Assembly (NCBI GenBank): GCA_029990175.1 | Contig: JARKIP010000033.1 | Span: forward strand, 6,262,001-6,326,000 | Reading direction: 5' to 3' | Length of the DNA: 64,000 nucleotides | Source: Petunia secreta | Lineage: Eukaryota > Streptophyta > Magnoliopsida > Solanales > Solanaceae | In this document: positions 56,553 to 64,000 of the stretch, piece after piece | Numbering within the stretch: position 1 is the stretch's first letter | How the letters are laid out: each line of letters begins with the position of its first letter | Program-made: the position numbers and the translations under genes | The notes under the pieces: generated by a model | The model's input: the letters and a program-made list of their open reading frames with translations, nothing else | Database searches by the model: none | Told to the model about the DNA's origin: nothing

Positions 56553-57036
56553 TGTTTACGCCTATAATCGGTCGCCTAGGTTAAACAATTAATTTAGAAT
56601 GAGGTCACAAGCAATACAGTAAATACGACGGAAAAGTAAATAAGTAAAAGAGAGAAATAATGAGCAAGAAAGCAAAGTAATCTTATTCCTTGAGAATAGC
56701 CGAATTCTGTGGTGAATCATCTTGTTGTACAATACAATGTAAGGAGGGGTATTTATAGTAGTTGATACCCAGTCCTAATTAAGGTAAAATACAAAGACTA
56801 ATAAGGCTATGTGTCTATAACTCAAGGCGGTGGTATATATGAAACCCTAACTAGGATACTATAACCCTAAGGCGGCAGGATATATACCTTATGTCCTATG
56901 GCCATACCGCCTGAACGGTCGTTGACCCAAGGAGCGGGCATGCATCCTCTGTGCCTGGTGACTTGTAAGATAAGCCTAGTCTCGCCAGCTGGACTCGTAT
57001 CCCCGTAATAATAGGTGGCGTATTTTTGCCCACATA
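56553..57036 (-). repeat. 5' LTR of Tat copy C
   Basis: Minus strand: TATGTGGGCAAAAATACGCC (TG mutated to TA) to AGGCGTAAACA. The TATA box TATAAATA is intact at 56757-56750. It differs from the 3' LTR at roughly one base in ten, so it is much older than the Tekay-like element it contains. Confidence 0.85.
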
Positions 57037-57742
57037 GTGGAAAAATCCTTGCTCAAGGGATCAAAAACCACAACCCAAACTCTTGGGATTTAAACACTTT
57101 CCACTATGAAAAATTGAGCAAGTTTTAGGTTACAACTCTATAACCAAGGAGCTAAAACTCTTAGTACCTAGAACTTTACAAGCTTCACTATAGCTTAGAA
57201 GGTTGAACCTTCTACCTCAAAAGAATACTACTTTCAATGTGTCTTAACAAGCTGATGGAATTACAGCTCGATTCCTATAGCAGCAAACTAGACAACAGAT
57301 TAAACCTATGAAATTTCAACTCCATCAGGTGTTGCTGCCTTGCTTGTGCTCTTGCACACAATAACTCTCACAAAGTAATTGCTCTCAATTTGCTCTGTTA
57401 AGATGTCTTGAGTGTATTAAACTTCAAGGTCAAAACAACTTGTATTTATAGAGTTCACACAAGCCTTATTCAGTTTAGCTTAGAACTCTTTTTAGAAATT
57501 GGAATCTGTTTCTCATAAGGCCTAGATGATTTTTCTTATTTGAAACCTAAGTTGTTTTACCTAAGTTTTCAATCATTTTCATTCTGAAAAGCTCTTTCCA
57601 GCACCACTTCTAAGCTTCTCTTTCTTTAACTTGGATTGAGACTTTGACTTCAGTTGTTCCTTTTTTTTTTCTTCGACTCGGTCTCGAACAGCTTCACTTA
57701 GCACCAAGTCCTTTGTCAATCATCAAAACCTATACTTTGACA
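57037..57742 (-). repeat. 5' segment of the split 5' LTR of the Sirevirus-like Copia
   Basis: It begins with the target duplication GTGGA of copy C, continues AAAAATCCTTGCTCAAGGGA, and ends CTATACTTTGACA at 57742. On the minus strand the LTR starts TGTCAAAGTATAGG. The promoter TATA (TATAAATA, minus) is at 57450-57443. Confidence 0.85.
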
Positions 57743-57747
57743 TGTGT

Positions 57748-58152
57748 GTTTGTCCAATGCATGTCCCTTTCAAAAGTCGAGTTATCTGTAGCTTTGACTA
57801 ACTTTACAGAATTTATATAGTATGGAAGAAGCAATGAACCAGAGTGTACATGGTCGTGCTTGAGTTTTCGTACAGCTAAATTTCACCCAGACTTAGGTAT
57901 AGTGATAAGTCCATTTACTAATGTTTCGGTACAAACTGTGTTTACAACAATTTTTTTTTTCACATAGTAGTTAATAGTGTAGTTTGGGGAAGGAAACTAC
58001 TAAGATTTGCATGTGAAATACCACGTATGGATAGGTATTTTTTTGTTGTAAGTCGAAGTACATTTCTTTGATGTGGTCATGGCATGTGGCAACATGCACT
58101 TTGGTCTTCAGATTCATATTCATTTGAACAAAGAGGCCAGGCTGGGTACTGA
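57748..58152. other. Host-like spacer, nothing recognised
   Basis: It contains a T-rich run before CACATAG (57950-57966) and a minus-strand frame at 58168-57971 without family features. No gene is supported. Confidence 0.4.
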
Positions 58153-58848
58153 GAGCATATTTGGTCAAGCTTCTAGAAAATCAAAAATGCTAATTTTTCT
58201 TCAAAATTACTTATTTTGAAAAATTGAGGTGTATGGCCAGCAGAAACTGTTTTTCTGCTGCGGGAAATAAGCTGGAAAAGTAGCTTTTTTCTAAAAGTAC
58301 TTTTGAGTAGAAGCAGAAGCTATTTTAAATTTCTATGATTCCAAAAATATCCTCACCAAAAATACTTATAATTACCCCTCTATATTTTATCCTAAAAATT
58401 ATAATATATAAATAGTACATTACTTTTTTAATCACTATTTTTTCTATGTACACCTACATCACTATTGTTACAAACTTTTAATCAAATAATATCTTATTTT
58501 AAGGTATAAATCTAGAATATTTCAATTATGAATGTTGTATTTTGAAATTTATTTACTAAAAAAATAATTAAATATAGTGTTTGAGAATAAATGTTTAAAA
58601 TCATCCATTTAGTTAAATAACTGTAAAGTAAGTCTTTAAATGTCCTTACTTGTAATTTAACACTTAAAAGGACTTTTTCAAAAATTTGGCCAAACACAAA
58701 TAACTACTCAACTGTTGACATAAGTGCTTCTCAAATGAGTTGGTCAAACATAAACTGATTTTCTTCAAAAATACTTTTACGAAAAGCACTTTTGTTGAGA
58801 AGCACTTCTCAAATAAGCAGTTTTCAGAAGATTGGCCAAACAAGACTC
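58153..58848. mobile_element. MITE-like element related to Harbinger ends (about 700 bp)
   Basis: The inverted ends are GAGCATATTTGGTCAAGCTTCT and, read inward from the right, GAGTCTTGTTTGGCCAATCTTCT. Subterminal motifs (AGTACTTTT, CTTCTCAAAT, GCTTTTTTCT) recur in the Harbinger-type element at 15382-16305. No ORF with transposase features is present and no target duplication is clear. Confidence 0.55.
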
Positions 58849-59065
58849 TTACATTTATAAAATAGACAATCATCAGATTAACTCTTCTCCAATTTGTAGA
58901 GTTCTTAAGATTATCAAGCTGTTTATACCCAAAAAATATTTGGTGAAAAACTTATCAATGTTCATACAACGCAACGGAATTCACTATTGGAGTTACGAAT
59001 AAACAAACAATTGAAATACTCTGTATCAAATGCCAACTGTAATAGCTGCTTGGCTTTGACTCTGC
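58849..59065. other. Host-like spacer, nothing recognised
   Basis: AT-rich, no gene. The hAT target duplication TCTCAGAC follows at 59066-59073. Confidence 0.4.
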
Positions 59066-59512
59066 TCTCAGACTAAGGGTGACTAACGGTCCAGTCCGGT
59101 TCGAAATCGGGCCAAAAAAATTTGAAATTCAGGGTTTAACCAGCCTACAGGTCCGGTCCTATCCGGTTTAAAAAATTGGTGCCGGATCGGGACTGGTTCC
59201 GGCGACCGTTAAGCCGGTCGGTCCCGGTCCGGTCCGGCCGGTTTAACGGTTATTTTTAATTTTTTTTAGTTTTTTTTAAGGCAAATAAAGTTGAAAATTG
59301 AGAAACTTATGTAAATACCATTTGTAATAATTAGGTAAATTATATATTTTAATGAAACAAAATAATTATGTAAATTATATTTTAAAATTTATTAATGTAA
59401 AGTAAATATTTAAACACTAAACAAACGTTAATTGGAAAAGAAATACATACAATTTATTCAAAATTCAGGAAATACATAATTCAAATGAAAAAAACAAACT
59501 AGAAATATAAAA

Positions 59513-59866
59513 TTACAAAGATACTAAATAAACTAGAAATTCGAAAATATATAATTGAAATGACATAGAAAATTTCTTAACCATTTCTTCAATTATTACA
59601 TAGATATATGCCTCCCCCGCCCCCCCCCCCCCCCCCCCACGACGACTCCATTCGTAATTATGTTGTCTTTCTAAGTGTTGTATAAGTTGATGATAGGTTC
59701 CACCCACTAAGCTCCACTCTCTTGCACAAATTCTACATTTAGCTTTGTGATCTTCTCTATTATACTCCATAAATTTCCAAATTTCAGAGCGACATCTTCG
59801 TTCAGGACGTTGTGGAGCAGCAGGAGCGGGATCAGCGGGATTAGCTGGAGCTTGATTTCCAGCCAT
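59513..59866 (-). CDS. Second BED zinc-finger ORF in the hAT element (117 aa)
   Basis: The frame opens MAGNQAPANPADPAPAAPQR and holds a BED finger: RSEIWKFMEYNREDHKAKCR, ICAREW and LIQHLERQH (Cys-x2-Cys ... His-x4-His, residues about 25-70). A Gly run (residues about 76-81) is encoded by a poly-C tract on the + strand (59616-59638) and the tail is hydrophobic, probably non-native. The upstream region (60130-59870) has the same order as the main promoter: CCGTTGG-CAACGGC, TATATAAA (minus, about 59990) and ATTTCATCAT. It may be the 5' end of a related hAT element joined in, or a small DNA-binding repressor. The first reading is simpler. Confidence 0.55.
   Translation of the reverse strand: MAGNQAPANPADPAPAAPQRPERRCRSEIWKFMEYNREDHKAKCRICAREWSLVGGTYHQLIQHLERQHNYEWSRRGGGGGGAGEAYIYVIIEEMVKKFSMSFQLYIFEFLVYLVSL
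59616..59638 (+). repeat. Poly-C tract
   Basis: A run of C broken by one G near its start, within the second BED ORF. Its length is prone to slippage or sequencing error and decides the frame after it. Confidence 0.85.
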
Positions 59867-59879
59867 TATAATTTATAAT

Positions 59880-60140
59880 TGTTTGGACTTTGGAAGAAAT
59901 TTAGAAAATAGCCTTTGAGAGTAATTTGAGAGATAAATTGATAGAAAATGCTAAATTGTGTGATATAATGATGAAATACTAGGGTTTATATAGATAAAAA
60001 TAGGTTGGGGGTATGGGGCCGCTTAGGGGGGGAGGTGATAGGCAAATATAGCCTTTTTTGCCGTTGGCCAACGGCTATATTTGAAAGAGAGTCGTTGGCC
60101 CAAACTGCCGGTCCGGCAGTTTGGGCTAAATATATTTTTT
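59880..60140 (-). promoter_or_regulatory. Promoter-like region of the second BED ORF
   Basis: The minus strand holds GCCGTTGGCCAACGGC (palindrome), a C/G-rich spacer, TATATAAACCCTAG and ATTTCATCATTATATCACAC before the ATG at 59866. The arrangement copies that in front of the main transposase (63680-63480). Confidence 0.5.
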
Positions 60141-60261
60141 TTTGTTTTTTTTTTTCCTTTGTGTTTTATTTAAAGTGGTGGATAATTTGATAAATATTAC
60201 AACAAAATATTGTTAAGTTTTTACTTGTACATATGTTTGGAATGTTTAGTTTATTTCAATA

Positions 60262-60382
60262 TTTTTTTTCCCCACCCATTTTTGGAGGATCTATAGTGTT
60301 TCCACACTTCCCCTCCAGCGTGACTCGAACCCGGGATCCACCGGTCGTGGGTGGAGGTGCTTTACCAACTGAGCAACCCTTA
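60262..60382 (-). mobile_element. tRNA-derived SINE
   Basis: The minus strand reads GGGTTGCTCAGTTGGTAAAG (polymerase III A box TTGCTCAGTTGG), CACCTCCACCCACGACC and GGGTTCGAGTCACG (B box GGTTCGAGTCA), then a short unrelated body and an A-rich tail (GGGGAAAAAAAATATT). The anticodon arm and 3' half do not fold as a working tRNA. It lies between the transposase and the second BED ORF, inside the hAT element. Flanking direct repeats could not be settled. Confidence 0.7.
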
Positions 60383-60729
60383 GAATTAAAAAACTTGTAG
60401 TATTTTTTTATACTTTGAACTTTGAAGTAATGAAATTTTTGAAGTGATGATTCAAAGTTCAAACTTTTGAATTAATTTGTTAAGTTCAAAATTCAAACTT
60501 TGAATTAATTTTAGAAAAATCAAATTTGAACTAATTTACAAACTAGTAATTAGTTGTAGTATTTTTGCGCAAACTATAAATTAAAAATAAAAAGTATGAA
60601 GATAATAGTTGTGATTGAATTCTAAGACTTGGAGCAATTTTATTGAATTGTTTAAGACATAAGTAGTGCAAACAATAGCTAAACTTCAAACTTGTAAATT
60701 CAAAATTCTTATTTAGAAAATTACATTTT
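60383..60729 (-). other. 3' untranslated part of the hAT transposase gene
   Basis: AT-rich, with a repeated TTCAAAGTTCAAACTTTGAA-type inverted motif at 60412-60515. No gene seen. Confidence 0.5.
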
Positions 60730-63128
60730 TTAAAACATATTAGCTAGTTTCTTGAAGATAGTTGTAGCCTTTTCTTTAGGAACTGGCCGTTGTTGATCTT
60801 GTTCATCATCTCCTTCTGGTTCTTCTTCTTCTTCTTCATTGCCGGTTTGACTCCCTTCACTTGTTCCGTCACTCAAAATTTGATCGAGATATGCTTTGCC
60901 TTTTTCCTTAGTAAGTTCTGGTAGACCAAAGTTTCTTCGCTCTGCTCTGATCCAATCCCTGAATAAAACCCCTGTCTCCATTGCCTCCTCCTTCAACGAA
61001 TATCTGTGATCTCCAATTTGAAATCTTCCTTGGCTAAAAGCGCTTTCCGATGCAACTGATGAAGCTTGAATTATTAATATATCTCAGGCCATTTTTGAAA
61101 GAATTGGAAATTGCGATTCTTGATTCTTCCAATAATCCAACAAATTCTTAGTTCCAAAGTTGTTAAGTTTCTTTGGATATTGAATTAAATACACTTGCAA
61201 CTCGCTGTATTCCTCCTCGTACTCGTCCTGTTCTGAAAGCAACTTTTCGTCAAGTCCCCCAAAAGTGCTCATCCCCGCATGTGAAGAACTTTGCCCGATG
61301 GATTGTATTGGTTCCGTTGGTGTAGCAGTGTCTGCCCAAGCTCTATACTTTGCAAAAACAGCCACGGTATCTGCATAAACTTTAGCAATAGCCTCTTCTA
61401 CACTTGGATACCCATTAGTAGCAATTTTAATAGGAGTAATTTCTAAATTTGCATATACTTCTCTAACAAGTCGTTCGGTTAACTTAATTTTAAAAGCAGG
61501 ATGCAACACAGAAGCAACGTAAAAAAAGAGGAGGAATTGGAAAAAAAAAAAATTTCTAAATTTTTCAATCATTCTCTCTACAGCCGGTTTGTAAATTTCA
61601 TATTGCTTATACATTTTCAATAATTCCGATATTCCAGCTATATAATATAACATGGTAGGAGTAGTTGGATAATATTGACCGGAAAATTCTAAAGTAGCTT
61701 GATAACATTTTTGTAAAAACTGAAAAAGATGTTGAACAAGTTGGCAATCCTCATGTTTAAGGTGATAAATTTCCATAAAATGTTTATTATACATTTGAGA
61801 AATAGGCACTCTATAGTCATAAGCGATAGTCAATGCATCATATAAAGTGTTCCACCTAGTACAAACTTCCTTTGGGACTCTCCTAATTGGCATTCCTAAT
61901 TCTACACATTTTCTTTCCCATTCTCATCTTCTTTCTTGGTTTTTATTTCTAAAAATATAAGTAATAGCTATCTGCACCTTTTTGATAATGTCGTTAAACA
62001 AGTCAAGACCATCTCTTACTACTAAGTTGTAAATATGACATGCACACCTAACATGAAAAAATTCAACAAAAGGGGGGTTCAAAATAGGTATCAAGTTCCT
62101 AAGTGCATCTGTGTTGTTTGTAGCATTATCTACCGTAATACTAAAAACTTTGTTAGATAAAAAGTACGTACGACAAATTGATAAAACTTTATTACAAATA
62201 TAATTTCCCGTGTGTGGTTCATCAACAACTTTATAAGCAATAATACGTTTTTGAAATACCCAGACAGGATCTATCCAATGAACAGTAACAGTAATATAAT
62301 CACATCCATTAGTAGAACGACACATATCTGTAGTAAGACATACTCTAGTGTCAAAGCTATCAAACATATATCGCAAATAATCCTGATATTCGTTCTTAAA
62401 TTTAATAATATCATTTTTAACAGTAGTTCTTGGAAAACCATGAAAAGAGGGATTATATATAGACTGAACATAACGAACAAAACCAGTAGAAGAAGGAAAA
62501 CTATAAGGTAAACCCTCGAGGGCAACTAGTTTAGCAATAGCTTCCCTATCCTTTTGTTTATCATAAGTAAGAAGCCCTCCTGTTGTTTGGTTAATTCTTG
62601 TTTTGGTACCCGAAAATTGATCATGCGCTACTCCCCCATGTTCGATCCCTAAATATATACCACCCGCCCGCGTTGACCATTCTTTAGGATGTTGCTTTTG
62701 TAAGTGGGCCCTAAGTTTACCCGTCCCACCCTCATTACCCCCCGTTTTAAAAACTCACACCTTATCACAAATCCCACATGTGGCCGTCTGCGCTATAACA
62801 TTCTTTGATGCAAATTCCCACACCTCAGATCTATCCTTACGTTTAGCTGGTATTCTAGTAGGAGGTTCAGGAGGCAAGTCAGACTGAACTTCGGGTGGAC
62901 TAGCTTGAAATTCAGGTGTTTCTTCTAAATTAACCCCGCTTTGATTCCCATATTGTGTTTCTAACATTTCGTGATCAAGTATATTATCAGCGCTAACATT
63001 ATGATAATATTGAGAATCATCTATGTGGGTGAACTGACTTGAACTACCAGCAATTTCTTTACCCCTATTTCCCCTACGACCACGTGCCCGCCCCCACTAC
63101 TAGTTCCAATTAAACCTCTTTGAGACAT
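60730..63128 (-). pseudogene. hAT transposase, broken by one frameshift and three TGA stops
   Basis: The ATG at 63128 opens MSQRGLIGTSSGGG; a one-base shift leads into ARGRRGNRGKEIAG and then one frame runs to 60730. Order: BED finger (RSEVWEFASK, CGICDK, LRAHLQKQHP), the RNase H-like core (TTDMCRSTNGCDYITVTVHW, VDNATNN, RCACHIYNLVV, RWNTLYDAL), and the hAT dimerisation end (LLDYWKNQESQFPILSKMA, then ASSVASESAFSQGRF and GDHRYSLKEEAMETG). TGA stops lie at 62755-62757, 61924-61926 and 61084-61086; no other stop is seen in that frame. Each stop fits a CGA Arg codon changed by C to T. Length about 790 codons, close to usual. It would bind the ends and move the element; now inactive. Confidence 0.8.
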
Positions 63129-63876
63129 AATAATAGCAAATAAAATAAATATATATGACAAAAAATATTATAAAAGAGTAGAAGTAGGAACGACCAACCA
63201 AATATAACCGTATAATTGAGGTGAAGTTGAAACTTGAACCTCCACTTCAATTAATTAGTTGAATACTTGATAATCGAAAAATTACAAAAATAGCCAAATT
63301 GATATTTCAACCAAGTAGCGCCTCCAATTGACCCAATACTTGATAATTGTAAACTTCACCAAATAGCCAAATATAACTTTGATAGAAACTCCAAATAGAA
63401 CTTGATAAAGTAGCCAAATTATAAAATTTTAATAAATAGCCAAAGTAGAATAATAGCCATATTGTAGAAAATTTGAGAGAGTTAGAGAGAATTGAAAGAT
63501 TTGTGTGAAAAATATGATGAAATAATGGGGTATTTATAGAAAAAAATAGTTAGGGGTGGTTATGGGGTGGTAGAGGAGTCAAAATGGTCGTTTTTGGCTG
63601 TTGGACAACGGCTAGGGGGTCAAAAGAGCCGTTGCCAACGGCTAGAAAGGGCTAGAAAAAATCAGATTTTTCCTTTTTTTTTTTTTTGGACCGGTCCGGT
63701 CCGGCTGATTCCAGTCCAATTTTATACCGGTTCATCCGATTTTTTTTGGCGAGGCCGTTTCGGAACCGGGAAACGGAGCCCGTTAGGGACCAACGGTCCG
63801 ATCTCAACCGGTCCGAGCCGGTTTCCGGCCCGAATCCGGCCCGGTCCGATCAAAACCGGACCGTTAGTCACCCTTA
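63129..63876 (-). promoter_or_regulatory. Promoter and 5' subterminal region of the hAT element
   Basis: From the end inward: TIR, CGGACCGG/CCGGTCCGG repeats, AGCCGTTGGCAACGGCTC, TATAAATACCCC (minus, about 63535) and ATTTCATCATA, followed by a leader of about 400 bases. ORFs at 63567-63964 on the + strand are shadows of the GC-rich repeats. Confidence 0.6.
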
Positions 63877-63884
63877 TCTCAGAC

Positions 63885-64000
63885 CAGTCGTGTGTGAAAC
63901 ATTAGTACTGTTAGTATGTAAAGGAATTATGATCCTATTCATCAGTCACACCTTCAATTTGTGAGTTTGTCAAATGGTACATATAAGGGTTTAACTTATT
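63885..64000. other. Host-like flank at window end
   Basis: No gene or repeat recognised. It joins the sequence left of 59066 if the hAT element is removed. Confidence 0.4.

Larger units (their letters stand above)
40953..57036 (-). mobile_element. Non-autonomous Tat-type Gypsy retrotransposon, copy C, with nested Tekay
   Basis: On the minus strand: 5' LTR (57036-56553), primer site, gag and protease (56490-54430), linker, the Tekay-like insertion (54083-44581), two RNase H-like segments (about 44560-43620), the antisense-coding 3' region, polypurine tract and 3' LTR (41437-40953). The target duplication GTGGA is at 40948-40952 and 57037-57041. Without the nested element it is about 6.6 kb. 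No reverse transcriptase or integrase core exists at either side of the Tekay insertion. Confidence 0.85.
32021..57742 (-). mobile_element. Sirevirus-like Copia retrotransposon, outermost host of the nested insertions
   Basis: On the minus strand: 5' LTR (57742-57037 and 40952-40761), primer site (40755-40745), gag (about 40700-38840), GAG-pre-integrase (38834-38376), integrase (38160-38111 and 35602-34584), env-like remnant (about 34560-32990) and 3' LTR (32957-32021). The left flank GGTGT and right flank TGTGT (57743-57747) are a 4-of-5 target duplication. Without the nested elements it would be about 7.1 kb. Reverse transcriptase and RNase H are missing between integrase and the env-like region. 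Confidence 0.8.
59074..63876 (-). mobile_element. hAT transposon with TIRs and 8-bp target duplication
   Basis: The ends are TAAGGGTGACTAACGGTCC (59074) and its exact reverse complement (ending 63876). The flanks carry the perfect 8-bp duplication TCTCAGAC (59066-59073, 63877-63884). CCGGTCCGG-type subterminal repeats occur at both ends, as expected for hAT transposase binding. It encodes a BED-finger transposase on the minus strand (63128-60730), a second BED-finger ORF (59866-59513) and a SINE. At 4.8 kb it has the size of an autonomous element but the transposase is broken. Confidence 0.9.

Noticed and set aside
59616..59638. Poly-C tract as a regulatory G-quadruplex
   Set aside because: A single homopolymer of this length is prone to slippage or sequencing error; nothing else supports a function.
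60320..60380. Possible tRNA gene on the minus strand
   Set aside because: A and B boxes are good, but no complete cloverleaf with acceptor stem can be drawn and an A-rich tail follows, so a SINE fits better.
63567..63964. ORFs of 112 and 92 residues on the + strand near the window end
   Set aside because: They read through the GC-rich subterminal repeats and TIR of the hAT element; the transposase is on the other strand.

Overview
This window is gene-poor nuclear DNA of a flowering plant. It is AT-rich, holds almost no intact cellular gene, and is filled with nested LTR retrotransposons (Ty3/Gypsy and Ty1/Copia), DNA transposons, MITE-like elements and SINEs. The family mix (long LTRs ending in a CACGACCC-type motif, Tat elements with a GGCGCC primer site, Sirevirus-like Copia elements, Au-type SINE) fits a eudicot, most likely Solanaceae. 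That assignment is inferred from remembered family features, not from a search.

Layout, left half. Positions 1-2378 are a long LTR cut by the window edge. It sits in a decayed, non-autonomous Tat-type Gypsy element (copy A, 2379-7670). Positions 7671-about 12020 are the 3' part of another Gypsy-like element with a decayed plant-transposon-protein ORF and a 1.36 kb LTR. Positions 12040-20104 are a decayed Sirevirus-like Copia element (integrase, reverse transcriptase, RNase H, env-like region, LTR). It was hit by a PIF/Harbinger-type element (15382-16305) and by a collapsed Tat copy (copy B, 17793-19568). Positions 20507-27869 are a complete but mutated CRM-like chromovirus with both LTRs and a 5-bp target duplication.

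Middle. Positions 27870-32020 hold mostly host-like sequence: a MITE, a long fold-back element with a SINE tail in its loop, and two adjacent exon-like segments of a KDTA (Kdo transferase) homologue that carries a stop codon. This is the only recognisable cellular gene.

Right half. A Sirevirus-like Copia (32021-57742, minus strand) contains a solo LTR (35603-38110) and a 16 kb Tat element (copy C, 40953-57036). Copy C in turn contains a young Tekay-like chromovirus (44581-54083). Exact 5-bp target duplications support every nested insertion; the outer Copia has a 4-of-5 match. A hAT transposon (59074-63876) with TIRs and an 8-bp target duplication closes the window. Its transposase frame is broken by three TGA codons and one frameshift, and it carries a second BED-finger ORF and a SINE.

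How the parts work together: the elements are parasites rather than a pathway. The Tat family is the most interesting. Copies A and C both lack reverse transcriptase and the integrase core at the same place, yet keep gag, two RNase H-like segments and an antisense reading frame with its own leader and TATA-like sequence. This suggests a trans-mobilised family with an extra antisense gene.
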